DNA of 64,000 nt, taken from Podaxis mareebaensis. Taxonomy: Eukaryota; Basidiomycota; Agaricomycetes; Agaricales; Agaricaceae. Shown here in pieces: positions 20,430 to 31,744 of the stretch; position 1 is the first letter of the stretch, and each line of letters starts with the position of its first letter. A program made the translations under genes and the position numbers. The DNA is taken from positions 1-64,000 of the forward strand of contig JAEUWP010000022.1 in NCBI GenBank assembly GCA_018524725.1, in the 5' to 3' direction. The notes below the pieces were generated by a model. The model made no database searches. It had not been told where the DNA came from and saw only the letters and a program-made list of their open reading frames with translations.

Positions 20430-23040
20430 TGGTGGAGTTTGAAAATTCAGTGAAGATCTCAGTGACTTCTTCATTGTCACTAGCTTCCTGAATTATCTTG
20501 TTGATCCTGGCAATCATTGCTTTTTGCTTCTGTTGTTTTTCCTTGTCCTGGGGTATCCTAGGGGGTATAGGTGGCTTATGCTTGGAAACCTTTGCCCAGG
20601 CATTTCATGGTAGGTTTTGTGGCAGTTGCAATGGGTTCAGTTTTTTTGGACATTCTTGAGTGAAATGTCCCATTTGTCTGCAGTTGAAACATTTGCCCTG
20701 TTTAAGGTCATTGCACATTTTGGGCATGAGGATGTTTTGAAGGAATGTCTCCAGGATGTCATGGTTGTTTTCCATCTTGTTAACTTCTGCATCAGAATCT
20801 TCTTCCAGAGGGTAGTTTTCTTCAAGTGTGATTTCAGAGAGTGCTGGCACCAGGTTATTGATGTCCATGGTGTATGGATCTTTATATGCCTGGCTTCTTG
20901 ACCAATTCATATTGTAGGATGTGTTACTTAGGCACAGTATGGACATTGTACCAGTGCAGAGAGATACTGTCCTAAGACACACTGACACTATTAAGTTCCT
21001 GAAATGGAATGCCCATCTGTTCTCCTAAGAGAACTAGAGGCTGGTCAGAAATCTCACAGGGACTGCCTAAGGAGAGATACAACTTGTAAGGTTGCAGGCT
21101 ACTCCATAGGTTTAGCTGTTATGCCAGTTATCCTGTTGAGGCAGGTAGAGCTCTCACATGGCAAGAAGATAAAGCAGAAGGGAGACCTGCTATTCTTGTG
21201 CCATGTACAAATGATCATAAAGCTAAGTTCTACTTACTTTATGAGCTATCTAAATACTAGAGCAACTGTTGTTCTACATGTCCATATTGAGACATTTATA
21301 GTTACTTCAGTGTTCTAATTATACTAGACTGAGCCTGAGGTAAGATACTAGATCTACTTGAAAAGGGTTACTACTATACATAGTATCACTGAGTCCAAAT
21401 GCTAAGTATAGCCTAGCTTCTGAAGATCTGAGGTGAGACTGACAGAGACAAAGATACAAACCAAGGCAGATCAATGAGAGAGAGAGAGAGAGGCATAGAC
21501 AGGAAGGAAACTGATGATGAGATGGAGAGTGGATAAGTGAGTGAAAGTCAGAGACAACATAGCTGGCAATGGAAACAAGAGGAGTGTAACAGGATGCCTT
21601 CTTTTTCAGTTGGGGTATAGCTCTATTGGTTCATTCTTGGGTGTGGCTTGCATGATAGTTATTCTCCATGCAGTGTTGGTCTTCTGCTGCTCTAACTGCC
21701 TCAAACCAGATGTTAATGTCCAGTCTGGGTCTGAGGGCAATGGTTTTGAGGCCAATTTCAAAGTCCAGTCCTTCTCTGAAGTGATAGATGAGTTCTTGTG
21801 GGTTGACCATCCCTGCTTGGGTAGCAAGGACTTTGAACTCAGAGATGTACTGGCCCACTGGTCTTTGTTTCTGCTTGAGAGCATGGAGTTGTTGGAGAGT
21901 GTCTTTGGTGTAGTTGTAAGGAAGGAAGACTCTATCAAGCTTGTCTTGGAATGCATTGAATGTCCCAAGATGTAAGACTCCATTGAAGTTGTGCTGGCAG
22001 AGGTATTTTGTTTTCCATGGTTCCACTGCTCCTCCAATGTAATAGAGCATGAATATGATGGCATCATGGTTGGTAGGGAATTTATGCTGGTTGGCAATGA
22101 TGTACAAGGCACATTGCTGCTTCCATGCCAAGTACTTTCATGGGTCTCTATCATACAAGGGTGGTGCCTCATACTTTGGTGTGGAAGGGGCAGCAGGCAT
22201 TTGTGCTTGTTGGGGAAATCCAAATCCTGGCAGGGGTGCTCCTGGTTGTCCAGGTGCTGGAGGTCCTGGGGGTGATGCTCCTGGTAGTCCTGGTGGTGGT
22301 GGATTTGGGTTCAGCTGCCCTGGTCCTGAGGGTGGTTGTCCAGGTGGAAGTTGTCCAGGAGGTAAGTGAGGGCTTCCTGTTTGTGGTGGGTTTGTTGGCT
22401 GAGCTGGGTTTCCCTGATTTCCTTGTACAATTCCAGTTGCTTGCTGTCCAGGAATCACATGGTTAGTGAAGAGGGGTTGCTGGAAGAATCTTTGATTCAG
22501 GGGCACAATATTACTTCCAAATGCAAAGGTAATGGCTTGGTTGACAGGTGCCATGGAGTCCATTCTAGGAATCAGGGGTTGCATTTGCTGAGGTGGCTGG
22601 GTTGATGGTAGAGGGGGAGTAGAGTGTTGTGATGGTTGTTGCTGGTATGGTGGTGGAACCAAGGCTGCACTTGGAGATTGAGCAAGTTGTTGAGGGGGTT
22701 GTACAACAGTGGGAGGGATAGTGACAGTGGCTGACATTTGTTGTCTTCACTCTCTGGCTGCTTCTCTTCTTCCTCTAATATTGGCAGTAAGTTGTAGTTC
22801 CCAAGGTGTGATTTCATCAAGGTTGAGAGATCTTGTTCTCCTAGGGGGTCTTGTTCTGGTGGGGGATACAATAGGTGAGACTGGTGATGCTGATTGTCAG
22901 GCTGTTTCATCACTGCTGTCTGACTCTTGACTTCTGACTCATTCCAATAGTGTGGCAGCATCTCCTGAAATGGTGAGGGGAGTGGGGGAGTGAAAGGACA
23001 TTCAAGGTTCCTCTTGATGAGGGCTTGAATCAATTCTTGG
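20430..23040 (-). pseudogene. Gypsy-3 gag (Pro-rich N-terminus, capsid, CCHC), interrupted by solo LTR
   Basis: Minus-strand gag of a third LTR element. The Gln/Pro-rich N-terminus lies around 22140-23030. The capsid region (21631-22131) contains WKQQCALYIIANQHKFPTN and RPVGQYISEFKVLATQAGM. The knuckle CFNCRQMGHFTQEC lies near 20650-20700. A solo LTR (20922-21591) splits capsid from knuckle, and frame changes occur near 22740. The gene is cut at about 20426 by the Gypsy-2 LTR. No pol is seen in the window. It is the oldest recognisable layer of the island. Confidence 0.75.
20922..21591. repeat. Solo LTR inside Gypsy-3 gag
   Basis: 670 bp bounded by TGTTAC...GTAACA and flanked by perfect 5-bp duplications GGATG (20917-20921 and 21592-21596). 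No coding sequence inside; contains a short GA run near 21480. It is what remains after recombination between the two LTRs of an element. The family is not identifiable, and orientation cannot be fixed. Confidence 0.75.
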
Positions 23041-23763
23041 ATTTGAGAGGGTATGAGGTTGAGTTGTCAAAGTTCTGTAGGAATCAAGGAGAAAAAGGAA
23101 ATATTGTCCTGTGAGGAAGTCCAGGAAGATGATAAGGTAGAATAAATAGATTGTGAGGTGAATAATTGAGGGCTGTTGATTTCAGATGATTGAGAACTTT
23201 CATTGATTTTCACTGATCAAGAATGTTTTTCAATTTCTGTCAATCAAGAATGCTTCACCTTGACAGACATCAATGTGATTTACAGTCAGAGGGTCTTCTT
23301 CTAACAGACCACCAAGTGTTGAGTGGGTGTATTACAGGCTTCCTTGCCAGACCACCAAACAATGAGTGGGTGAATTACAGTTAAGAAGGGAGCAGGGTTT
23401 GGTGTCATTTAGGCACAGCATGAAGCAATGAGAACCAATGATGTCCCAATGGCACAGTGTGAAGCAATGAGAACCTTGGGGTGACTACATGCACAGTGTG
23501 AAGCAATGAGAATGGTAGTCAGGGAGGGGGAGGGGGTACAATATGGGATTGGCACATGAGGGAAGTCTAATCTTGATGTTACAAGGTTTCTTCTTTGGCT
23601 GAGCAACACCTAAGTCAGAGCCTATCCTTGTAAGAAAAATGAGCAGAGGTCCTAGTCCTTTACAGGTCAGTAGGAGCTGCTCTGTTTAACCTTGGGTGGC
23701 TGTTCATGTTGTCTCTAGGCAGCAAACTCATGTAGATCACACACTCTGTAGGACAAGATGTTG
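23041..23763. other. TE-derived non-coding stretch with short tandem repeats
   Basis: Lies between the Gypsy-3 gag start and the LINE D target duplication; probably Gypsy-3 leader or LTR. At 23413-23523 a 39-bp unit beginning GCACAG(C/T)(A/G)TGAAGCAATGAGAA repeats about 2.8 times (starts 23413, 23452, 23491). A 33-bp motif CAGACCACCAA...ATTACAG occurs twice (about 23304 and 23351). CpG-poor. No gene seen. Confidence 0.5.
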
Positions 23764-23868
23764 ACAAGAAGCCTGGGACATGCCTTCCTTTCTCAGTAAC
23801 TACCACTATCATTTCAGTGGCACAGTTATTCGTATTACAAGGATTACCAGAACTCGTTCTAAATCAGT

Positions 23869-26485
23869 ATGAAAGACTCCAAAGAGACTAGCGGCTTCTT
23901 TGGAGGTGTCAAGAATGCCGCCAGCAGCATCCGTTCTGGCATTGTTCGTCGCCGCTGTTCTAGTGCCAGCATAGCGCCCAACCCAACACTCCCGAGAGAG
24001 GCCTCCGTCCCTCTTTTCAACGACTTCCAAGTATCTGAGGACTTCATTCGAAAGCCTCCCTCAACCTCTCCCTCTATTGGAGCTAAATGCTCTTACTCCA
24101 CTGACCAATCTCTCTCCAACTGACTGGAGAAGAGTATGAAATTCAGAGAAAACGACAATGCTGCCTCTGTATCTTCAGCTGAAGAAAACAGAGATGCAGA
24201 CTTTGATGAAGGTTCTCAAGGACTTTCAACCCCAAAATCCATTCATCCCTCCATCGCGCTGGTTCACAATGGCATCGAAATGTCTCCCAAAATTGCACCG
24301 TCATCCCACAGGGTTTTGACACCAGCTCAAGCCCTCGCTGCCTCTCACAGTTTCGTCCTGCCTACACCTAGCAGCCCATGGGACGAATCTCATCCTTCTG
24401 ACCCCCTCCCCACCATTCCAACCTTCACCCCCATCTCCCCCCCTCCTGCTGCACAGCCTCATGCTATTGTGCAGCCATTCCATGGAACGGATTGGTCAAC
24501 CGTCCGTGAAACTATTGGTGATGGCATTGCCATGATCGACATCTCCAACACAAATGACCTCATGGGGCTTAAATGCCTCACTTCTTTATTAGAGTTCATT
24601 TCTTCCTTTTTAGGAATCTGGGCCGAATCTGGAGATCTCTCCACATTTGAAGGCATCCCCGCCTTGATCCAAATCCTCCAGATCATTGTGCATTCCAACC
24701 AACTGCGCAACATGTCCGTCCCCTACAATGGACACCAACTCAAATTGTATGACTTCATTGCCATGCAATTCCCTCCCTCCCATACCCTTTCCCCCACCCC
24801 CACACCCATGTCCACAGGCCATCGCCAAGAATGTCGGGCTGAAAAGGCACTGGCAGTGTCCTCTCCTCCCCCCATGAAAGATGCTACTGGGCAGTCCCAG
24901 AGCTCTTCCATTATCCCCCCTGATGTCATTGGGCAGTCCCAAGACTCAGATTCACAACTCCAAAAGGACACTGTGTGAGCAATCGCCCTCTCCTGCCTTC
25001 CCCCCCAAGATCCAAACAAACCAGGTGAGTCATCTGGCTCTAATGTTGATACTGAAATGCTCCCCCTGCCTCCTACCACTACCACCACTCCTAAATCCTC
25101 TCCTGAAATCAAAACCTCAGGAAAGGATAACAACAACTCTAGTTTGTGGACTCCTGTCATTCGATGATGGGCACCTCGCAAACCAATAGCTGCTCAAGAA
25201 CAGTGTAAGCCTATTGTCACTCCTTCCTTCCCTCCTCAGGCCCCTAAACCCTCTTCTAAATCATCTCCCCCCTCATCCTCTCCTCCCCCCATTAACTACA
25301 AGACCCAACCCAGGTCCAATGCCCCATCCCCTTCCACCCAGAGGTCGTCATATGCCAGAGTTGCATCAAACTCCCCCCTTCAGCCAGAAGAGCTTCAGAA
25401 ATACGCCACTCTTCAAAACCAATTCCCCAATATGTCACCAATCGACATTATCAATTTCCTACGATCGTCTGGACATATCAAATCATCTCCCTCATCTTCC
25501 CCCAAACCTTCCTCTCGTCCTTCCAACTCACCCAAGGCCACTCAAGGCCCTTCTCACAAAAATGTCATTGTTCCTTACAACAACATCTTTAAACCAATCC
25601 TCATCACCTCCCTCAACCTCGTGGTGAGAAATTGCAATAATGCCCTCTATCAAAAGGGCTTTTTACTCAAAGTCGAATCGGCCAAGTCCAATGACCAGAC
25701 TTTATGGCTGTTGACTAACCAAGTCACTACTGATGAGGAACTCCTCATCATCAAGAAAGGCATCACTGATTCCAACCGATCAGCATTTGCCACCTCAGAG
25801 ATAAGGGATGCCATTGTCCCTTCCCTCCCCATGTCCAAATTGTTCGTCAAATTGACAAACCTCCCATATTTCTGACTTGACAGCACCCCCCATACTTCTG
25901 ATGATTTCAAAGAAATTATTGAAAATTCTCCCTACCACGAGATGGTCCAACATCTCGTCAACAAACCATGCTTCCATCACATCTCCCCTCACTCTGACTC
26001 CACAATCCTCTTTTTCGACCCCTGGGACTCTCAATCGGCCACAAGAGCCAAGAGCCTCATCAACCACACTCTCCTTTTTGAAAACCATGTCTGCACCTTC
26101 CGCAGTGCATCCATGCATACGGCCTCCCCTCTTTGCAATCGATGCTGGAGATGGGGCCACCCCACACATCTCTGCAAAGCACATAACCCCAGGTGTGCTA
26201 TCTGTGGAGACCCCCACCACACTGACAACCACTGCCATGACAGCTTCTGCTGTCACGGCAAACCTGGTCCTAACCCCCGTCCCCCCACCCCTGCCAACAT
26301 CGCAGAGTGTCCCCACATGACCTCCTTCAACTGCCTTTCATGTGATTCCAAAGAACATCATGTGAACTCAGACAAATGTCCCTTCTTCTGTCACTGATTC
26401 GATCGGGAATGGATCTCTAACAAACTTCAGGAACTTAAAGCCAAAAAGAACTGATGCGATTTCAACTCAGGCACCGTTAATGTCT
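23869..26485 (+). pseudogene. LINE D ORF1 (gag-like RNA-binding protein)
   Basis: 872 codons in one frame from ATG 23869 to TAA 26485. Internal TGA codons occur near 24121, 24976, 25165, 25873, 26395 and 26452. Ser/Pro-rich N-terminus (residues 1-200), a possible RNA-binding fold in the middle (KNVIVPYNNIF..., about residues 560-670), then three Cys/His knuckles near the C-terminus (CNRCWRWGHPTHLC, CAICGDPHHTDNHC and CPHMTSFNCLSC). It would coat element RNA. The stop overlaps the ORF2 start by 6 nt. Confidence 0.85.
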
Positions 26486-29400
26486 AAAGGACCTCTTAAC
26501 CGCCCTGCTCCCTCTTCTATCTCTTCAATTCCTATTCTATTTTTCAATGTTCATCGATCTTCTTCTCTCGTCGAACTCCTTCTCAATGACCCCCTTTTCA
26601 AAGACATTCTAGTTATATGTATACAAGAACCCCCTTTCAACATTATTCGAAACGTTCCATCCACTGATGACTCTGAAGGAGTCCCCTACAAAGGCACACC
26701 TTACAATCCTAACTGGCATATCTTCCTATCGAATGAAGATCATCCAAGGACAGCCACCTTCATTCAATGCTCATGCGATTCCCTTATGCCCACTTCACAT
26801 CCTAACATCATTTCCTCCCCAGATTTCCAACTTATCTCTTTTTCCTTTCCCCAAAAGATTTATTTTTTGAACTGTTACCTCAACCCTTTGGACGATTCTT
26901 CTATTTCTTTTCTCGAACAACATGCCCTCCTCCTCCCTAAAGGCCTTATATGCACTGGAGGTGACTTCAACTCCCATTCTCCTGAATGGGACCCTCACAT
27001 AACCCACCACAATGTGCGTGGAGATTTACTGACTGATATCATGAACTCTCTAGGTCTTACCCTTTCTATGCTGTTTCAAGTCAAATACACCCATATCCCT
27101 TACGATGGTAACAAACACCCGTCTGTCATTGACCTAATCTTCATGATAGATGACCCTTCTCAAAGCCCAGTCCACCAAATCCATGACGACTGGCAATTCA
27201 CATCGGACCATTGTCCACTCCTCACCTCCCTTCCCACCCCTTCCCCTTTCCAACCCTTCATCGAGAAACTTACCATACCCAGAGATTCAGAGGAAGAAGC
27301 CTCCTTCCTCTACTCAATAGGTGTCTGTCTCCAAAGCATCCCACCCACCTTCAATTCTGCTGAAGACGTCCACTCATATGCTCAAGCTATGTCCCAAATC
27401 ATTGATCAGGAATGGCAATGCAATGCCAAACTTGTCAAAATCTGTACACGATCCAAACCATGGTGGAACTCATCATGCTCCTCCACCCTTAGAGCTTTCC
27501 AAGCTCACAAATCCAAATCAAATTGGGCCAGATTCAGACGCACCACCCGAGCTGCCAAACACCTTTTCTTTGACAAGAAAATCAAAGACATAGCTGAGGA
27601 AGACTGCCGTCCCTGGGATTTAATGTCCTGGATTGGCAAACGCAACCTCCCCCCCTCTCAATCCATTTCTTACAACAGGAAGAGTTGTGACAAGCTAGAT
27701 GACCTCTGGCATGCCCTCGACTCTTCTTATAACTCCGCCTCTGAGTGCCCTGTGGACCTAGATGCTGTCAACTCTTTTGACGCCCACCCAGAATGCCTGT
27801 GGCTACCATTTTCTAAGGCCAAACTATTTGACGCCCTTAACCCCTGTGCTAATGCTTCTGCCCCGGGTCCTGATCACCTCTCCTGGGCTCACATCAAACA
27901 TATCATGTCCAACAACATCTTCCTCTCCAATTTCCTCACATTCGCCTCCAAATGCATCAAATTTTCCACCTGGCCAGAACACTTCAAAAATTCCACTTCC
28001 ATCATCATCCCCAAACCCAACAAACCTCACTACTCTACCCCAAAAATGTTCCGGCCCATAGTCCTTCTCAACACGCTAGGCAAGCTGATCGAGAAGATGA
28101 TCTCCACACGTATGCAATTCAAAGCATCTCAATTTGACCTCGTCCACCCCCTTCAATTTGGAGGAATCATCCAGTGCTCTACCGAAGATGCTGGCATCTA
28201 TGTCACCCACCTGGTTTGATCAGGTTGGAAACATAAACTCAAGACTAGTGTCATTGCCTTCAATGTAGTGCAATTCTTCCCTTCCACCAACCACAAAATC
28301 CTCACTTCCACTCTTTACCACCAAGGCTTCAATTCCCGACTTGTTTCATTCTTTTCCAATTATTTAAGTAACCGTTTCACTACCTACTCTTGGAACAATA
28401 ATTTGTCTCCAAAATTTTCTGCTTCTGTTGGTGTTGGCCAAGGATCCGCTCTTTCCCCTATCCTTACAGCTCTGTCTCTTTCCCCTTTTATGTACAAATT
28501 CTCCAATGACCCTCATTGTAAAATAATTTCCTTCATTGATGACGGACTCATTGTAGTTCAATCGGACTCTTTCACTACTAACTGCTGCCTCCTTTCACAG
28601 GTTTACCAAAACTGCGAAGAATACCTCCACTGCCTCAGATTTGTTCTCGAAAGAGACAAAACTGAGGCCTTTCATTTCTCTAACTGCCCCTCCCAAGAAT
28701 CTAATCCCCCTGTTGTCATCAACGACTCCCTCACCATCCGACCCAAACCCTTCCTCTGTTACCTTGGCTTCTGGTTCGACAGAAGTCTATCCTTCAAGGA
28801 ACATGTCCACTTTTACTCTACTAAAGCACTCTCCACTGTCTGATGCATGCACATGCTTGGCAACTCTATCCGCGGCCTCTCTCCCCTCCATAAGAGACTC
28901 TTATACTGATCCTGTGTTATTCCTATTGCAACATATGGATTCCATCTCTGGTTCAACCACAATGCGAGATACCATGGACTCATCAAGTCCCTTCAATGCA
29001 TGCAACGCCAAGCTGCCCTATGGATTACTGGCGCGTTCTGTACCTCCCCCACAGGCAGAGTTGAAGCCATTGCAGGGCTAATTCCCATTCAACTCCACCT
29101 CTTCAAACTTGCAAAAAGGTGCTCTCTCCACTTCCACACCCTCCCCCCCTCCCACCCCCTCAAACTCCTTACACGTGACATTGACCCCTTAGATGCACAT
29201 CAAACCAAGCAGCACTCAACAGCACTCAACTTTATTTCAGATGCTCAATTAGTCACAGACTGATTTCAGCATCTCCACCCCAGTGCCAAACCTGGCCAGC
29301 GTCTGCTAGACCTGTTTAGCAATCAAATCAAATTTTTCGAATGCCCTGACCCTTTGAAAGAAGGCACCATGGCACTTCACATTGCCAACGCCTCATGCAC

Positions 29401-30400
29401 CCGTGATCTTGCTTTTTCTTCCCCTGTCTCTCTACTTGTAGCCACAGACAGTTCTGTTCCTTCCAATTCTTCCCTTTCTGCCACCTCCGCTTTCATTGTG
29501 TTCAACTCTTCTGACTTGGACATTCTCTCTTCTACAGTCCACCCCTGTGGGGAAGTGACCTCTTCTGACTCAGAATCCTATGCTCTCCATCTCAGACTCT
29601 TCTCCTCTATTTCCTTTTCTCACCCTCTCAATATCTCCTCAATTGTAGTATTCACAGACTCAATTTCATCTGCTAAATGTCTATTTTCTTATAGGCCCCA
29701 CAGCACGCATCCAGACTCCATCGCGGTCGCCCCTCTCCTACATTCCTGGCTATCCTCCTCTCCTCTTAACCACATCCATTTCTGGTCTATTCCCTCCTCC
29801 GCCAAATGGTCTATCCATCACAAGGTGCACACCCTCACCAAGTCTCTCCGCCTCCCCAATCCTCGCCATCAACCTTTCTGCACTTCTCTTGGGTTCATTC
29901 GCAACCATTATACACAAAAGTGCTTGACTCTATGGCACCAACTCATGAACAACCCTACTCACTGCAGCCACTCATGGCTCCCTCTCGTTGATGGTGCAGA
30001 GAATCCTCTCCTCCCCAAGTATGCCAACAGTGGGACTTACCTAAAGTCACCCCTCAGGAAGAACGCCCAACTCTGTGTGTGCTTCACACATTGCATTACC
30101 CATCATGCACCCATTGGCGCCTTTCGACAGCACTTCTTCCCTGGGCACCACATCACTTCCTGCCCTTGCGGTGAACCTCTCGAGACACATGATCATATTC
30201 TCGACACCTGCCCCCATTTTCGATACCCATATGGAGCCCATGACGGCTTCCATTGGATCATCCAATTCTTAGACCAAAACCCCATGGCATTCTCATTCGC
30301 CGACCAGCTACAAGGACCTATCACACAAGAGGAGTTCGCCACCCGCCGCCTCAATCATAGAGAACGACTTATAAGAAATGGAGTCCTGGATGTACACTGA
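26480..30400 (+). pseudogene. LINE D ORF2 (endonuclease-RT-RNase H)
   Basis: 1,307 codons in one frame; ATG at 26480 lies inside the ORF1 stop context (ATGTCTAA). Endonuclease: ICIQEPPFN, GGDFNSHSPEWD, SDHCPLL. Reverse transcriptase: APGPDHLSW, FRPIVLLNTLGKLIEK, GVGQGSALSPI and catalytic FIDDG. RNase H: LLVATDSS, SDSESYAL, VVFTDSISSAKC. C-terminal CPCGEPLETHDHILDTC. In-frame TGA codons lie near 28217, 28841, 28907 and 29261. The enzyme nicks chromosomal DNA and reverse transcribes the element RNA in place; the stops make this copy inactive. Confidence 0.9.
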
Positions 30401-30701
30401 AGGCCTTTCTCCTTTCCTTTGCCTCATAGCTAGCTCCCCACTCCTACACCTCTATTCTTTCTTTCTCCATTTCTCTTACTCGTTGTGTTAAGTTAGTTCA
30501 CTTTCTTTTCATCTCATCCATATATAGAGTAGCTTCACTCACTCTCATACTTTTCTTCCTCTCTCTTTTCTTTGTCTCTTTTCCTTTCTCTGAGTTTCGG
30601 TATTGGGACTGCTATCGTGCACCCATTTGTAGTAGCTAGTTCTATTGCAATAAACATCGATTTAAAAAAAAAAAAAAAAAAAAAAAACAAGAAGCCTGGG
30701 A

Positions 30702-31744
30702 GGGAAAAGCTATCTTCAAGGACAAAGAGTTGTAGACTTAACAGGCTACTGGTTCACTCATAAGAGAGGAGGTAACACACATTAAGATTAGACTTGTCTA
30801 ATCTACAGGTCCAAGCGGCATACATATAGAAGTCCAGATGACTACTTACAGAAGTAGATCAAATGTAGCATAAAGGGCAAATACTGTGAAGGAAGCATAG
30901 GAAGGGCATAGGGTGTAACCACATAAGGCATAGGAGAGGAGAACATAAGGCATAAGGTGAAAGTCTGCAGGAGCAAACATAATTGATGCAACACAAGTAC
31001 AACAGAAAGGTTGAAACTTATACCTGGTCCTAATAATAGAAAGTGTCTAAGAATAGAAATGATAAGTTGAGCATTCATCACAAGTCATCATCACAAGGGA
31101 AGTATACTCCATGGTACCAACATGCTTCATCTACCTTCTCACACATTTCCCAATCAAGTGTCTGCTGGAGTTCTGTAGTTTCCTGCCACAAACTGATCAT
31201 CATTCATTTCATCAAATCCCAATCCTCATATAAGTGTTCTTCAGCCTCTTCAGTCTCCTTGGTGATCTTGGAGTCTGCAATATTCATAACAATAGGTACA
31301 ATGATGGACACAGAAAAGTTGAATTATATTGACCAAAATTGGCAATGGGTGGCTTGACAACAGGTGCTCTGACAAGTGGTGTTCTGCATATGCCTAGTCA
31401 GAAATTGACATGAGGTTGCCATTTCCATGAGCAGCCAATTGTCAGTCTCTACAATAATATAATCTAGCATCATGAAAATCACAATGCTCAACCAAGATCA
31501 TCAGCAGGATAATCTAGATGCTATGGTAATGATCAACATAGATAGGCTAAGCATTTATACTGCAGAAACTACATTCAGAATAACTATGAGGCCAGATGCA
31601 TATCCAAAACACACTTTGTCATCAGAAAACCCATATGATGTCATATTGCGATAAGGAAAGGGGACCCAGCAGTGACAATGTGCACCCACTACCCATTGAC
31701 CATTATCAGATAAGGAAAGGGAAAAGGGACAAAGCTGAAGGTGT
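30702..31744. other. CpG-poor TE remnant between LINE D and the NACHT-WD40 gene
   Basis: Sequence that flanked the LINE D insertion; presumably the rest of Gypsy-3 or another old element. AT-rich, almost no CpG, no ORF over about 80 codons and no domain recognised. CpG density rises sharply right of about 31.9 kb, so the island edge lies near here. Confidence 0.4.

Larger units (their letters stand above)
23779..30686 (+). mobile_element. LINE D, full-length Tad-like non-LTR retrotransposon
   Basis: A 6.9-kb element on the plus strand with a perfect 15-bp target duplication ACAAGAAGCCTGGGA (23764-23778 and 30687-30701). It has a short 5' leader, ORF1, overlapping ORF2, a 3' UTR with AATAAA and a poly(A) tail of about 23 (30664-30686). 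Domain order (CCHC ORF1; endonuclease, RT, RNase H and a C-terminal Cys/His motif in ORF2) fits the Tad-like clade common in fungi; the clade call is by layout, not by tree. Both ORFs are single frames broken only by TGA codons. Confidence 0.92.

Noticed and set aside
23413..23523. CRISPR-like repeat array
   Set aside because: Eukaryotic DNA, repeats directly abut without unique spacers, and only about three copies.
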